From NCBI RefSeq assembly GCF_028764065.1, contig NZ_JACOFN010000006.1:32861-96860 (forward strand): a DNA stretch of 64,000 nt, written 5' to 3'. Both the position numbers and the translations under genes were made by a program. This DNA comes from Fructobacillus sp. CRL 2054 (lineage in GTDB: Bacteria; Bacillota; Bacilli; Lactobacillales; Lactobacillaceae). Each line of letters starts with the position of its first letter. Within the stretch, counting starts at the first letter, position 1. The notes under the pieces were generated by a model. The model was given only the letters and a program-made list of their open reading frames with translations. It was not told the origin of the DNA and did not search any database. This document shows positions 9,069 to 18,065 of this stretch, piece after piece.

Positions 9069-9398
9069 TTAGTCTTCCTTCTTTTCGTCAGATTCTTCGA
9101 CCTTTGGTTCTTCTGGCTTTGCTTCAACAGCTGACTTTTCAGTTTCCGCATTCTTAACGGAACGGATAGCTGTCAATTCAAAAGTCAAGATAACGCCTTC
9201 ACAGTCCAAATCAACAGTCTTGGCTTCTTCGTTCACACGGTCAACCTTGGCGTGCAAACCACCAATAGTCACAACGTCTGAACCTTTCTTCATTTCGTTC
9301 TTCATTTGAGCTTGCTTAGCTGCTTGCTTCTTTTGGGTGCGTTGCATCCAAAAGACCATCACAACAACAAGAATAAGTGGCAAGATAAGGTTTTGCAT
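9069..9398 (-). CDS. yajC: Preprotein translocase subunit YajC
   Basis: A 109-residue single-pass membrane protein of the SecDF-YajC accessory complex. One N-terminal TM segment (residues 3-18) is followed by the typical MQRTQKKQAAKQAQMKNEMKKGSDVVTIGG region, in which the KKGSDVVTIGGLHAKV part is the family signature. The C-terminal tail is Glu/Lys-rich, longer than in many homologues and probably disordered. It lies 43 bases after tgt, the conserved bacterial neighbour, and the two are probably co-transcribed up to the terminator at 9022-9053. SecD and SecF are not in this window. Confidence 0.9.
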   Translation of the reverse strand: MQNLILPLILVVVMVFWMQRTQKKQAAKQAQMKNEMKKGSDVVTIGGLHAKVDRVNEEAKTVDLDCEGVILTFELTAIRSVKNAETEKSAVEAKPEEPKVEESDEKKED

Positions 9399-9441
9399 AA
9401 TTACTTTCCTTTATGATTGATTTGTTACATTGTACCAGATT

Positions 9442-10662
9442 TTAAAATAATCTGGCGTTCTTTTTGTTATATCCGTACTCTTCCAAAACCTGCTCACGGA
9501 ATTCAAGCAAGCGGTCTTCTTCAATCGCCTTACGCATTTCTTCCATTAAATGAAGGAGGTAACGTAAGTTATGTTCCGAAGCAATTTGCTCACCCAAACG
9601 TTCATGAGCGTTGAAGAGGTGGTGCAAGTATGATCGAGATAGGTTTTGATAAGGTGAGTAGTTTGGCAAATCGTATTGGGCCAAGTTACCAAACTGGTTC
9701 TTGCGAATTGGGTTATCTGAATAATAGGTCAAATCCGGATCAATTGGTGAAAAGTCATCCTTGTAGCGGGAATTCTTAATCACCACACGCCCCTTCGAGG
9801 TCATCAAAGTTCCCTTACGACCAATTCGTGTTGGCAAAACACAGTCAAACATGTCAACGCCGCGAATCACACCATCAATCAATGAATCCGGTGCGGCAAC
9901 CCCCATCAAGTAACGAGGCTTGTCTTCGGGAAGTAGTGGCATGGTGAAGTCCAAGACACGGTTCATTTCCTTCTTTGACTCTCCAACGGAAAGACCACCA
10001 ATGGCATAACCAGGCAAGTCCATCTTCACCAATTCATTGGCTGATTCGGTACGCAAATCGCGGAATCCGGCACCCTGGACAATTCCAAACAGTGCTTGAG
10101 TATCCGTCTTCTTATGATACTGTTGTGCACGGTCAGCCCAGCGCAAGGAACGCTGCATAGATTCTTTCACATAGTCATATGTTTCAAAGTATGGAATGGC
10201 TTCATCCAACTGCATCATCACGTCAGAACCCAAGTTGTTCTGAATGCGCATGGCCACTTCAGGTGACAAGAACATCTTGTCCCCGTTCACGTGGTTTTGA
10301 AAAGTCACCCCCTCTTCCTTCAGCTTACGTGCATCAGAAAGTGAGAAGACTTGGAAGCCCCCAGAATCAGTCAAAATGGCCTGATCCCAGCCCATGTACT
10401 TATGAAGGCCACCGGCCTGAGCAATCAGCTCATCGCCTGGGCGCACCCAAAGGTGGTAAGTATTGGCTAAAATAAATTGTGAACCAATTTCCTTTAGCGT
10501 TCGTGTGTTAACACCCTTGACTGCCCCCTGGGTTCCAACGGGCATAAACATTGGTGTTTCATAAACACCGTGAGGAGTGTGCAAACGGCCACGACGAGCA
10601 CCCGTATGCTTTTCTGTATGAAGATGTTCGTACCAAACGGCCGGTTTCTTATCAGTCATCAT
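9442..10662 (-). CDS. tgt: tRNA-guanine transglycosylase (Tgt) with an apparently lost zinc-binding motif
   Basis: Exchanges guanine-34 of GUN-anticodon tRNAs for preQ1 in the queuosine pathway. Both catalytic aspartates are present ([10 protein letters not shown] and MFDCVLPTR), as is the base-recognition GGLSVGE. The usual zinc site, CxCxxC followed by a distant His, is absent: after SPIDPD comes a cysteine-free stretch of about 28 residues (near 315-343) before [10 protein letters not shown]. The protein is 406 residues long against roughly 375-385 for the family, which accounts for the insertion. Alternative structural stabilisation is possible. No queuosine biosynthesis genes lie in the window. 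It starts at the tandem ATGs at 10662/10659, with AGGTG upstream. Confidence 0.9.
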   Translation of the reverse strand: MMTDKKPAVWYEHLHTEKHTGARRGRLHTPHGVYETPMFMPVGTQGAVKGVNTRTLKEIGSQFILANTYHLWVRPGDELIAQAGGLHKYMGWDQAILTDSGGFQVFSLSDARKLKEEGVTFQNHVNGDKMFLSPEVAMRIQNNLGSDVMMQLDEAIPYFETYDYVKESMQRSLRWADRAQQYHKKTDTQALFGIVQGAGFRDLRTESANELVKMDLPGYAIGGLSVGESKKEMNRVLDFTMPLLPEDKPRYLMGVAAPDSLIDGVIRGVDMFDCVLPTRIGRKGTLMTSKGRVVIKNSRYKDDFSPIDPDLTYYSDNPIRKNQFGNLAQYDLPNYSPYQNLSRSYLHHLFNAHERLGEQIASEHNLRYLLHLMEEMRKAIEEDRLLEFREQVLEEYGYNKKNARLF

Positions 10663-10690
10663 TCACCTACTTGTTAGATTTACTTCTTTC

Positions 10691-10696
10691 ATTGTA
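10691..10696 (-). promoter_or_regulatory. -10 element for tgt
   Basis: The minus strand reads TGTTACAAT, an extended -10, about 30 bases before the tgt start. No good -35 is visible. It is divergent from the Nudix gene promoter. Confidence 0.45.
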
Positions 10697-10728
10697 ACAC
10701 GGACCCTGAAAGGACTTTATGCTCTCAG

Positions 10729-10757
10729 TTGTTTCTTATAAAAATCCGCGTTATGAT
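10729..10757 (+). promoter_or_regulatory. Promoter of the Nudix gene
   Basis: TTGTTT and TATGAT are separated by 17 bases, about 40 bases upstream of the ATG. Confidence 0.6.
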
Positions 10758-10797
10758 ACTGGAAGATTAAAAATTGTACCATTGAAAGGACAAAACC

Positions 10798-11313
10798 ATG
10801 GAACAAAATTATATCGCTCGTATGCGTGCCAAAGTCGGACACGAAGGCATGATTTTCAACTCCGCTTTCGGCGTGCTCTGGAACGAAGCACACGATGCCA
10901 TTCTCTTAGAAAAGCGTGGCGATTCAGCAGTTGGATATGGATTCCCCGGTGGCTTCCTCGAATATGGTGACTCACCAATGCAAGCCGTTGTCCGTGAATT
11001 CAAGGAAGAAACGAACCTGGACGTTGAAGTTGTCCGAATGCTTGGAATGGCAACCCACGTCAACCCAAAGAACTCTTGGGGTGATGCTCAGGAAACCATC
11101 TCAATGGGCTTTGAAGTCAAGCTTGTTGAAGGCGCAACTGCCGACCACTTAAAGGCCGACGGTACCGAAACCTTGTCCGTTGAATTCGTTCCCGTTAACC
11201 CCCGTCCAAAGATGTTTGTGCCCGCCGCACAAGATACCTTGGAGCGTGTGCTAACTATTAATGAAGAAAACGAACAGCCTTGGTTACGTGAAGCAGCGAA
11301 GAATGATGATTAA
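10798..11313 (+). CDS. Nudix hydrolase
   Basis: A 171-residue hydrolase of nucleoside diphosphates linked to another moiety. The Nudix box is visible near residues 49-73: GGFLEYGDSPMQAVVREFKEET, with the metal-binding REFKEE intact and the usual first Glu of the box changed to Asp (GD instead of GE). The substrate, which may be a damaged nucleotide, a dinucleotide or ADP-ribose, cannot be deduced. It starts at ATG with AAAGGA upstream, has its own promoter, and is followed by a strong terminator, so it is monocistronic. Confidence 0.85.
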   Translation: MEQNYIARMRAKVGHEGMIFNSAFGVLWNEAHDAILLEKRGDSAVGYGFPGGFLEYGDSPMQAVVREFKEETNLDVEVVRMLGMATHVNPKNSWGDAQETISMGFEVKLVEGATADHLKADGTETLSVEFVPVNPRPKMFVPAAQDTLERVLTINEENEQPWLREAAKNDD

Positions 11314-11321
11314 AAATGGAA

Positions 11322-11343
11322 AGCCAGCTTTTGCTGGTTTTTT
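11322..11343 (+). terminator. Terminator of the Nudix gene
   Basis: CCAGC and GCTGG pair around TTTT, followed by TTTTTT. Confidence 0.8.
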
Positions 11344-11401
11344 CTATTTAAACTTAAACTTTTCATACATTTTTTGATATTATGTATAATATTTAAAATA
11401 A

Positions 11402-11431
11402 TTAATAATATTTTAAAATATGTGCTACAAT
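11402..11431 (+). promoter_or_regulatory. Promoter of the structured RNA
   Basis: An extended -10 TGCTACAAT ends at 11431 with a weak -35 (TTAATA, 18-base spacer). The predicted start is at about 11438, exactly the first base of the RNA's closing stem. Confidence 0.55.
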
Positions 11432-11437
11432 AACCTT

Positions 11438-11685
11438 GCTAGAGCCTGTGATAGAAACTCCAAGTGTTACTGTCTTAAATTCCTATTCTATTTTCATTCG
11501 ATTACAAATAATAGTGAGCTAACTCGTTTAGTCCCATTCGAGATTTTAAGATTATTCATCATCGTTTGCTTAAAATTTCTTCCTTAAAATTTCACATTTT
11601 ATCAAATTAAGTCATGTTTCAAATGCTTTGATTTTCCAACTATCACACTAGCTAAGAAGAGACCGTTTTCTGGTCTCTTCTTTTT
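11438..11685 (+). ncRNA. Structured non-coding RNA, candidate 6S RNA
   Basis: This stretch of about 250 bases has no open frame of note. Its ends pair: GCTAG (11438-11442) with CTAGC (11648-11652), and TGTGATAG (11447-11454) with CTATCACA (11640-11647), which gives a 13 bp closing stem across about 215 bases. A promoter lies immediately before and an intrinsic terminator (AAGAGACC/GGTCTCTT then TTTTT, 11657-11685) immediately after. A long closing stem, an A/U-rich interior and independent transcription resemble 6S RNA. tmRNA and RNase P RNA are unlikely because their conserved ends and cores are not visible. The class assignment is an inference. Confidence 0.55.
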
Positions 11686-11824
11686 AATTCCAGATAGTTT
11701 TTCATTAAATTTATCAGAATTTTTTCCAGACAAAATATATAATGAAAACATTGCGTTAAATATTCGATAATCACCCTTTCTTTTTAAATATTTAACAAAT
11801 CATTATCAATAAAAGGAAATCATC

Positions 11825-12565
11825 ATGCTCATCGTTCTTTACGGATTCATCATTGGTTGCTTTGTCACCTTAATTGGTGGTGGCGGCGCGACTTTTTACC
11901 TTGGTGTCTTAACCTCATCAATGGCCATGTCAACTGAAATGGCCGTGCCAACCTCACTCTTTATTGCGGTTTTCGCCCTCCTTTCTGGCTTCCTAACCCA
12001 ACTCAAATTAAAAAACGTGGAGGTTCGAATCGGTAACCGCTTGATTTTGGCAGCCATCCCCGGTATCTTGATTGGAACCTATCTCTCCCGCTTCATCCCC
12101 GCTCACATTTACCAACGAGCTGTTGGAATCCTACTAACCGTGATGGGCTGCATCGTTTTGTACAAGAACGTCTTTGCGAAGAAGAAAAAGAAGGAACCTT
12201 CCAAGAATTCAAAGGTTGCCCTCATCTTTGGTTTCATTTCTGGTATAATGGTTGGGTTCGGTGGCCTTTCCGGAGGATCTGCCACCGTTGCCGGTCTTTC
12301 CATTATTGGACTGCCAGCTGTTAAGGCAACCGGTACCACAACCTACATTCTTTGGGTATTGGCCGTTGTTGGTTTAATCAGCCATTTGGTTGCCGGTTCC
12401 CCAATTTCTTGGACTGCCGGTCTCTTCTTAATGATTGGTGGTATCATTGGATCGATTTTGACCCCACTCGTTCTCCGACTTTTCGATCAAAAGAAACTAA
12501 ACAAGTTCCTATCCCCACTACTAGGAATTGTCATTATCTACTTTGGATTGAACTTAATCTTCTAA
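11825..12565 (+). CDS. TSUP (TauE/SafE) family permease
   Basis: A 246-residue membrane protein with about eight hydrophobic segments. It has the TSUP features: GGGGATFYLG near residue 20 in the first half and FGGLSGGSATVAGL near 140 in the second, the duplicated half-motifs of the family. Relatives export sulfite, sulfoacetate or other organosulfur anions; the substrate here is unknown. ATG follows AAAAGGAAATC. A bidirectional terminator lies directly after the stop. No sulfur genes are adjacent. Confidence 0.85.
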   Translation: MLIVLYGFIIGCFVTLIGGGGATFYLGVLTSSMAMSTEMAVPTSLFIAVFALLSGFLTQLKLKNVEVRIGNRLILAAIPGILIGTYLSRFIPAHIYQRAVGILLTVMGCIVLYKNVFAKKKKKEPSKNSKVALIFGFISGIMVGFGGLSGGSATVAGLSIIGLPAVKATGTTTYILWVLAVVGLISHLVAGSPISWTAGLFLMIGGIIGSILTPLVLRLFDQKKLNKFLSPLLGIVIIYFGLNLIF

Positions 12566-12566
12566 A

Positions 12567-12603
12567 AAAAAGCGCTCAAGCTAATTAACTTGAGCGCTTT
12601 TCC
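12567..12603. terminator. Bidirectional terminator between convergent genes
   Basis: A 12 bp perfect stem, AAAGCGCTCAAG with CTTGAGCGCTTT, has A and T runs on either side. It serves both the TSUP gene and the converging hydratase gene. Confidence 0.9.
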
Positions 12604-12605
12604 TT

Positions 12606-13403
12606 TTACTTTGTCACCCGAACTTCGACGTCTGAGAAGCCATGGTTAAAGCTGGCCTTCCAAGTACCTTCCGTCAACTTTGGAGGAAGTAAGAAAGTTC
12701 CGGCAGAGACGCGTTGTCCGGCTTTCAAAGTCTTGCCCTGACTCGCCAACTTCTTGACCAACCACTGCAAAGAATTCAATGGGTTACCAAGTACTTCGCT
12801 TGAAGCACCGGTCGCCACTTCTTCGCCGTCGTGTTCAAGAGTCGTTGTCACCTGGGCAAGGTCGTCCAACTTGAAGCTGGCCGTTTCCTTTTCTTCACCG
12901 TAGACGACGAAGCCACCAACGGCAGCATCCGCCATCACCAAGTACTTAGGCAAAGTTGGGAACCAGTCCAAGAAACGGCAGTCAGGCACTTCGACACCTG
13001 AAGCAACCGTCGTCTTCTTGGCCAAGTCCTCCAATGAATCATCAGTGCTCAAATCTTCCTTGGCCTTGAAGACCAATTCCACTTCGGCCAAAGGATCCAT
13101 CAAATCCTTTGACAAACTCAAAGTCGCTGGTGACTTCACAAAGTGTGAACCAGTTTGGGCACCATAGAGGGGTTCGTTTGAATCAAACATATTTTGCGTT
13201 TCTTCACTAGTCAAGGAAACCTTGTAACCGGCCACGTCTTCATTCTTCAAGCGCAACAATTCATCTTGAACCAAGTATGAACGGTCGTCTTCTTTGACGA
13301 CGTCTTGCCACTCAGCAACATCCAGGGCCTTGCCTGTCTTGAATGCTTCGTAAAGGGCGTTAGCCAAGTTCTTTTCTGCTGCTGTCAATTCTGTCTTTGT
13401 CAT
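12606..13403 (-). CDS. FAH-superfamily hydratase (2-oxopent-4-enoate hydratase-like)
   Basis: A 265-residue protein resembling MhpD-type 2-keto-4-pentenoate hydratases and oxalocrotonate decarboxylases: GYKVSLTSEE near residue 60, DPLAEVELVF near 103 (acidic metal ligands) and a C-terminal GTFLLPPKLTEG. No aromatic catabolism genes are nearby, so the substrate is uncertain. The gene stands alone and lies behind a leader with a strong promoter, an Ile-rich leader peptide and a terminator, which points to control by isoleucyl-tRNA supply. A role linked to branched-chain 2-oxoacid metabolism is therefore possible but unproven. ATG follows AAAAGGAG. Confidence 0.8.
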   Translation of the reverse strand: MTKTELTAAEKNLANALYEAFKTGKALDVAEWQDVVKEDDRSYLVQDELLRLKNEDVAGYKVSLTSEETQNMFDSNEPLYGAQTGSHFVKSPATLSLSKDLMDPLAEVELVFKAKEDLSTDDSLEDLAKKTTVASGVEVPDCRFLDWFPTLPKYLVMADAAVGGFVVYGEEKETASFKLDDLAQVTTTLEHDGEEVATGASSEVLGNPLNSLQWLVKKLASQGKTLKAGQRVSAGTFLLPPKLTEGTWKASFNHGFSDVEVRVTK

Positions 13404-13442
13404 GGTAATTCTCCTTTTGATTGTTAGTCTGTATTATTCAAA

Positions 13443-13627
13443 TAAAAAAGACGCCATCACTGGCGTCTAATCGAAAAAGATTGAAGAAATCCGCCAGTAA
13501 TATCTTAACTACTGGCATTGTAAAAAGTAGCCAGCATTATCAAGTGATAATAATGGCTGCAATAATGTTCAATTGACGGTTCGTCTGCTTCACATTTGAT
13601 TTCAACATAATCTTTCTCCTTTGTTTT
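13443..13627 (-). promoter_or_regulatory. Transcription attenuator with Ile-rich leader peptide
   Basis: Read 5' to 3' on the minus strand, four ordered pairings can form. AGCCA/TGGCT plus ATTATC/GATAAT overlaps the leader peptide's Ile codons. CTGGC (13530-13534) can instead pair with GCCAG (about 13512-13516). That second segment also pairs with TACTGGC (13493-13499). The latter can pair with CGCCAGT of the terminator. The terminator itself is AGACGCCA/TGGCGTCT followed by six U (13443-13468). The mutually exclusive order gives the logic: stalled ribosome, antitermination; smooth translation, termination. Confidence 0.8.
13540..13608 (-). CDS. Ile-rich leader peptide (22 aa)
   Basis: A short frame starting at the ATG at 13608 behind AAGGAGAAAGATT, an excellent ribosome binding site. 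Its last residues read NIIAAIIIT before TGA, with five Ile codons among the last eight. The end of the frame overlaps the first arm of the attenuator hairpins, and a strong promoter lies about 25 bases upstream. The peptide itself probably has no function; its translation is the sensor. It is too short for normal ORF calling. Confidence 0.78.
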   Translation of the reverse strand: MLKSNVKQTNRQLNIIAAIIIT

Positions 13628-13633
13628 TTTATT

Positions 13634-13662
13634 AGTATAAGACCGTTAAATGAGATAGTCAA
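13634..13662 (-). promoter_or_regulatory. Strong promoter of the Ile-leader/hydratase unit
   Basis: TTGACT and TATACT are separated by 17 bases, near consensus, just upstream of the leader peptide ribosome binding site. Confidence 0.8.
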
Positions 13663-13708
13663 TAGAAAATTATCATTTATTTTTAATAATCAGTTATTCC
13701 CACTTCTT

Positions 13709-14485
13709 TTACCCACGGATAGCAGCTACCATTTCCTTGGCATAGGCTTCCAAATGTGGCGCAGCTTCCTTACCATACTGCTCACAGATGGCGACACATG
13801 CTGAACCAACAATGACACCATCGGCAATCGCTGCCATCTCCTTGGCTTGTTCAGGACTATGAATTCCAAAACCAATAAAGACGGGCAATTCCGTATTCCG
13901 CTTCACATCCCTCACAACTTCCTTCAAGTTCTTTGCAAAAGTCGTACGTTCTCCAGTGACACCAAGCGATGAAACCAAGTAAACAAATCCCTGGGCCTTT
14001 TCGACAATCATTGGAATTCTTTCACCTGAATTAGTGGTCACCAGTGAAATCAAATCAATGTTTTCTTCGTCCGTGTATGGTCGCAGTTCTCCCTGCTCTT
14101 CCGTTGGCAAATCCGGAATAATTAAGCCATCAATGCCGTACTTAGCACAATCGGCGGCAAAGCGTTCGTAGCCGTACTGAACAATAATATTGAAGTAAAC
14201 CAGGAAAGCCAAGGGCACATCGGTTTTCTCACGGACTTTTCCAACCGCTTCAAAGATTCTTTCAATTGGCAAATCTGGATCTTTCAAAGCACGCACATCG
14301 GCGGCCTGAATCACCGGCCCGTCGGCAACCGGATCCGAAAAAGGAATGCCGATTTCAACTAAATCCGCGCCACCCTTTGCCAAGGCAACCACGTTCTCAA
14401 CCGTTGCCTCCAAATCGGGGTCATTAGCCGTCACGAAGGCCACAAAGTTTTTCTTACCCATGAGGGCGTCTTGTATTTTACTCAT
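13709..14485 (-). CDS. trpA: Tryptophan synthase alpha chain
   Basis: Cleaves indole-3-glycerol phosphate to indole and glyceraldehyde-3-phosphate; works as alpha2beta2 with TrpB. Catalytic Glu and Asp are visible in [15 protein letters not shown] (near residues 45-60), and the phosphate-binding GFGIHSPEQ and VGSA are present. I start at the ATG at 14485 (258 residues), which overlaps the trpB stop by 8 bases and has AAGGAG upstream inside trpB. It is the last gene of trpEGDCFBA. No strong terminator is visible between its stop and the next promoter. Confidence 0.96.
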   Translation of the reverse strand: MSKIQDALMGKKNFVAFVTANDPDLEATVENVVALAKGGADLVEIGIPFSDPVADGPVIQAADVRALKDPDLPIERIFEAVGKVREKTDVPLAFLVYFNIIVQYGYERFAADCAKYGIDGLIIPDLPTEEQGELRPYTDEENIDLISLVTTNSGERIPMIVEKAQGFVYLVSSLGVTGERTTFAKNLKEVVRDVKRNTELPVFIGFGIHSPEQAKEMAAIADGVIVGSACVAICEQYGKEAAPHLEAYAKEMVAAIRG

Positions 14486-15674
14486 TGATTTCAACTCCTT
14501 GATACTTAGCAACCGCGGCAACGTCCTTGTCACCTCGACCAGAAACCGTACAGATAATTACTTGGTCCTTGGACATGGTTGGCGCCAACTTTTGCACGTA
14601 GGCAATGGCGTGGCAACTTTCCATGGCAGCAACGATTCCCTCTTGCTTGGCAATGTATTCAAAGGCCGCAACGGCTTCATCGTCAGTAATGCCGACGTAC
14701 TCTGCTCGCTTAGTTTCAGCCAGGGCCGCGTGTTCTGGTCCAACACCAGGGTAGTCCAAACCGGCAGAAATTGAATAAACCGGATTAATCTGTCCCGACT
14801 TGTTTTGTAAGAAGACAGACTTCATACCGTGGAAGACACCGACTTGTCCCAATTCCAAAGTCGCGGCCGTATCCTGACTGTGCAAGCCCTTTCCAGCCGC
14901 TTCCACACCAATCAGCTGCACGCCTTCATCGTCGATAAAGTTAGCAAAGGAGCCAATAGCATTAGATCCACCACCAACACAGGCAACAATCGTATCAGGT
15001 AACTTTCCCGTTTTCTTCAGGATTTGCGCTTTCGATTCTTCTGAGATGATTGATTGGAAATCACGGACCATCATTGGATATGGGTGAGGGCCAGTGGCCG
15101 ATCCCATGACGTAGAAAGTTTCTTCTGGATGGGCTGCAAAATCCTGCAAGGCCGCGTTCACTGCGTCTTTCAGAGTCATTGTTCCGGATGTCACGGGGTG
15201 GACTTTGGCACCAAGTAACTCCATACGGTAAACGTTCAGCTGCTGGCGGTCTGTATCTTCCTTTCCCATGAAGACTTCACATTCTAGGCCGAAGAGCGCC
15301 GCAATCGTTGCTGTCGCCACACCGTGTTGTCCGGCGCCGGTTTCGGCAATTAAGCGCTTCTTCCCCATGCGCTTAGCCAAGAGCACCTGACCAATTACGT
15401 TGTTAATCTTGTGGGCACCGGTATGGTTTAAGTCTTCACGCTTCAGATAAACTTGAGCACCGCCCAGGTCTTCGGTCATGTTCTTTGCGTAGTAAAGAAT
15501 CGATGGACGATTCGCATAGTTAGCCAACAAATCGGCGTATTCCTTTTGGAATTCTGGATCCTTCTTCGCTTCTTCATAAGCAGCTGCCATCTTATTCAAT
15601 TCAGGCATCAAGGTTTCGGGAACGTACTGTCCACCGAAGCGGCCAAAACGGCCCTTCGCGTTTTCATTTGTCAT
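14478..15674 (-). CDS. trpB: Tryptophan synthase beta chain
   Basis: PLP enzyme condensing indole with serine to tryptophan. The PLP lysine lies in HTGAHKINN (near residue 85), the phosphate-binding glycine loop is [12 protein letters not shown], and the N-terminal [15 protein letters not shown] is typical. I choose the ATG at 15674 (398 residues), six bases after AGGAG, rather than the ATG three bases earlier. Its start overlaps the end of trpF by 11 bases, a sign of translational coupling. Confidence 0.97.
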   Translation of the reverse strand: MTNENAKGRFGRFGGQYVPETLMPELNKMAAAYEEAKKDPEFQKEYADLLANYANRPSILYYAKNMTEDLGGAQVYLKREDLNHTGAHKINNVIGQVLLAKRMGKKRLIAETGAGQHGVATATIAALFGLECEVFMGKEDTDRQQLNVYRMELLGAKVHPVTSGTMTLKDAVNAALQDFAAHPEETFYVMGSATGPHPYPMMVRDFQSIISEESKAQILKKTGKLPDTIVACVGGGSNAIGSFANFIDDEGVQLIGVEAAGKGLHSQDTAATLELGQVGVFHGMKSVFLQNKSGQINPVYSISAGLDYPGVGPEHAALAETKRAEYVGITDDEAVAAFEYIAKQEGIVAAMESCHAIAYVQKLAPTMSKDQVIICTVSGRGDKDVAAVAKYQGVEINE

Positions 15675-16275
15675 CATATACTCCTTTTTGGTGAGCAATG
15701 GCCACCAATTGCTTTATCTTTTCTAAATCTTTTTTCCCGTTCGTCTCACTACCCGAACTAATGTCAACGGCGTAGGGCTGAACGGTTTCAATCGCTTCTT
15801 TTAGGTTATCTCTTCTTAAACCTCCGGCTAAGAAGATTGGTTCTTCAAAATTCTTCGGGAGCATCTGCCAGTCGAGAGTCTTTCCAGAACCTTTTCCAGA
15901 ATCGACCATCAGGTATCCAACCCCTGTATAAGCCGCTAGTTGTTCTTCCAGGTCATCCCCCAGGGCAACGCCAATCGTTGGAATTCCTACTTCCTTCAAA
16001 GTGGAAACTTCTTCTTGATTTCTTGGACCGTGCAACTGGGCAATCTGAATGATTTCTTTCTTATATAAATCAATGATTTCTTCCACCGGACTATCCGTGA
16101 ATACACCAACTAAGGGAATCTCATCTGACAGTTCCCGTCGAATCAATTTCGCAGCTGCCTCATCAACCTGGTGCCGTCCTTCTGCAAAGACTACACCAGC
16201 ATAATCAACGCCAGCCTGGCTAACCAATTGAGCATCAGCTGAAGTCATCAAGCCACAAATTTTAATCTTGGTCAT
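15664..16275 (-). CDS. trpF: Phosphoribosylanthranilate isomerase
   Basis: Amadori isomerase converting phosphoribosylanthranilate to the carboxyphenylamino-deoxyribulose phosphate. The N-terminal KIKICGLM carries the general-base Cys, VFTDSP lies near residue 85, and the catalytic Asp lies in [15 protein letters not shown]. Start at the ATG at 16275 (203 residues), overlapping the trpC end by 14 bases. A longer frame upstream lies wholly within trpC and is not expected to be used. Confidence 0.95.
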   Translation of the reverse strand: MTKIKICGLMTSADAQLVSQAGVDYAGVVFAEGRHQVDEAAAKLIRRELSDEIPLVGVFTDSPVEEIIDLYKKEIIQIAQLHGPRNQEEVSTLKEVGIPTIGVALGDDLEEQLAAYTGVGYLMVDSGKGSGKTLDWQMLPKNFEEPIFLAGGLRRDNLKEAIETVQPYAVDISSGSETNGKKDLEKIKQLVAIAHQKGVYDDK

Positions 16276-17059
16276 TGGCCTTTCCGCCCTTCGTTCGTTC
16301 AATAAAGTCCTTCTTATTAGTCGACTTCATTAAGGCCTCGCCAATTAAAACACCGTTCACACCCAGTTCAGCCAGTCGCTGTACCTCTTCGGGTTCTGAA
16401 ACACCGCTTTCAGCGATGAACGCAACATTTTCAGGAACTAGGTGACGAAGGTTCTTCGCGTTATCAAAGGAAACCGTGAAGTTCTTCAAGTTTCGATTGT
16501 TAACACCAATCATTCGGGCACCAGCAGCCAAAGCCCGTTCAATTTCTTCTTCATCATGTGCTTCGACTAAAACAGCCAGTCCTAAGGAATGGGCAAGTTG
16601 CAGATAAGATTCCAATTCTTCTTGATTAAGAATGGCCACAATCAAGAGCACCATCCCCGCCCCAGCGACTTTGGCCTGGTAAATCATGTAGGGGTCGACC
16701 ACGAAGTCCTTCCGTAAGATGGGACGGGAATTCTTTGCTGCAATTTCGTTCAAGTAGGAAAGCTGCCCCAAGAAGTAATCGGGTTCAGTCAAAACAGAAA
16801 TGGCCGTCGCTCCAGCCTCTTCGTAGCTCTTGGCAATCGCCTGGTAGTCAAAGTTCTGGGCGATCAAACCCTTTGATGGTGAAGCCTTCTTCACTTCAGC
16901 AATGATATGAGCGCCTGGCTGCAAAAACTGTTGATAAATGGCTTCCGGTGCATTCTTATCCACAGGACCGATGGCTGCCTTCATCTCTTCTTCGGACTTT
17001 TCCAGCTTTTCTTTTGCAATCCGCTTCTTCGTTGCGGCTACTAAATCGTCTAAAATCAT
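16262..17059 (-). CDS. trpC: Indole-3-glycerol phosphate synthase
   Basis: Closes the indole ring with decarboxylation. The beta/alpha barrel shows the family residues in HIIAEVKKASPSKG (near 55-68), RPILRKDFVVDPYMIYQA, GVNNRNLKNF and FIAESGV. The length is 265 residues from the ATG at 17059, which stands a few bases after the trpD stop with GAAGGAAAC upstream. It is a monofunctional enzyme, not fused to TrpF. Confidence 0.96.
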   Translation of the reverse strand: MILDDLVAATKKRIAKEKLEKSEEEMKAAIGPVDKNAPEAIYQQFLQPGAHIIAEVKKASPSKGLIAQNFDYQAIAKSYEEAGATAISVLTEPDYFLGQLSYLNEIAAKNSRPILRKDFVVDPYMIYQAKVAGAGMVLLIVAILNQEELESYLQLAHSLGLAVLVEAHDEEEIERALAAGARMIGVNNRNLKNFTVSFDNAKNLRHLVPENVAFIAESGVSEPEEVQRLAELGVNGVLIGEALMKSTNKKDFIERTKGGKANDQD

Positions 17060-17063
17060 CAGC

Positions 17064-18065
17064 TTAGTTTCCTTCTGCAATCCGCTTCAGCAATTCCAAA
17101 GTCTCGCCGGAATCAATGGCTTCTTCTGCCTGGCGAATTCCTTCTTCAATTGAATACTCTGGATTAGCTGCGTTCACCGCAATTCCGGCGTTCAAGACAA
17201 CAATATCGCGACGGGCTCCACGCTCACCGTTCAAAATCGATAACGTAATATCGGCGTTTTCTGCAGCGGTACCACCAATAATTTCTTCCTTATCGGCTCG
17301 TTCTAATCCAAAGTCTTCCGGTTGAATCGTTTGCTCGTCAATCTGACCGTCTCGCACCGTCAACAACTTTGTTGGCGCTGAGATGGAGGATTCATCCAAG
17401 CCGTCCGTTCCAAAGATAACGTTGGCCCGCTGCATCCCCAACTCCTTCAACACTTCAGCCAGAGGGCGGAGGAGCTTTTCGTCCGCTACACCGAGAACCA
17501 TGCTGTCTGGTCGAGCTGGGTTAGCTAGAGGTCCCAGCAAGTTAAAGATTGTTCGGCGTTCTAAGCTGGATCGAACCGGTGCCACCACTTTCATGACAGG
17601 ATGGTAATCCTGTGCAAAAAGGAAGGTAAAGTGGTGCTTTTTCAACATGGCTTCACTGGCTGATTGGTCTTGATGAATATTAATTCCCAAGGCTTCCAAT
17701 ACATCAGCGGCACCGGACTTAGACGTTGCCGCCCGGTTACCGTGCTTGACCACGTTGTAACCTAGGCTAGCCAATACGAGAGAAGTTGTCGATGAGATGT
17801 TGAAGGAATTCGAGTGGTCACCACCCGTCCCAACGATATCAACAGCGCCTTCCACCTTAGTAAAAGGCTTCGCCATCTTTCGCATGGCATTAGCTGCCCC
17901 GGCGATTTCAACCGGCTGTTCACCCTTTTCGGCTAAAGCCGTTAGAAAAGTCGCCATATCGACTTCGCTTTCCTGGCCAGACATAATGGCCTGAATCGCC
18001 TGTTCGCTTTCTTCAAAGGACAGGTCCTGCCCCTTTTGTAGTTTTTCATTGAGTGTTGTAATCAT
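17064..18065 (-). CDS. trpD: Anthranilate phosphoribosyltransferase
   Basis: Transfers phosphoribose from PRPP to anthranilate. Visible are the PRPP loop GTGGDHSNSFNIST (near 79-92), the KHGNRAATSKSGAADVLEALG anthranilate/phosphate region and the FNLLGPLANPA segment. The length of 333 residues is normal. Its ATG overlaps the trpG stop by 4 bases (ATGA). Confidence 0.96.
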   Translation of the reverse strand: MITTLNEKLQKGQDLSFEESEQAIQAIMSGQESEVDMATFLTALAEKGEQPVEIAGAANAMRKMAKPFTKVEGAVDIVGTGGDHSNSFNISSTTSLVLASLGYNVVKHGNRAATSKSGAADVLEALGINIHQDQSASEAMLKKHHFTFLFAQDYHPVMKVVAPVRSSLERRTIFNLLGPLANPARPDSMVLGVADEKLLRPLAEVLKELGMQRANVIFGTDGLDESSISAPTKLLTVRDGQIDEQTIQPEDFGLERADKEEIIGGTAAENADITLSILNGERGARRDIVVLNAGIAVNAANPEYSIEEGIRQAEEAIDSGETLELLKRIAEGN

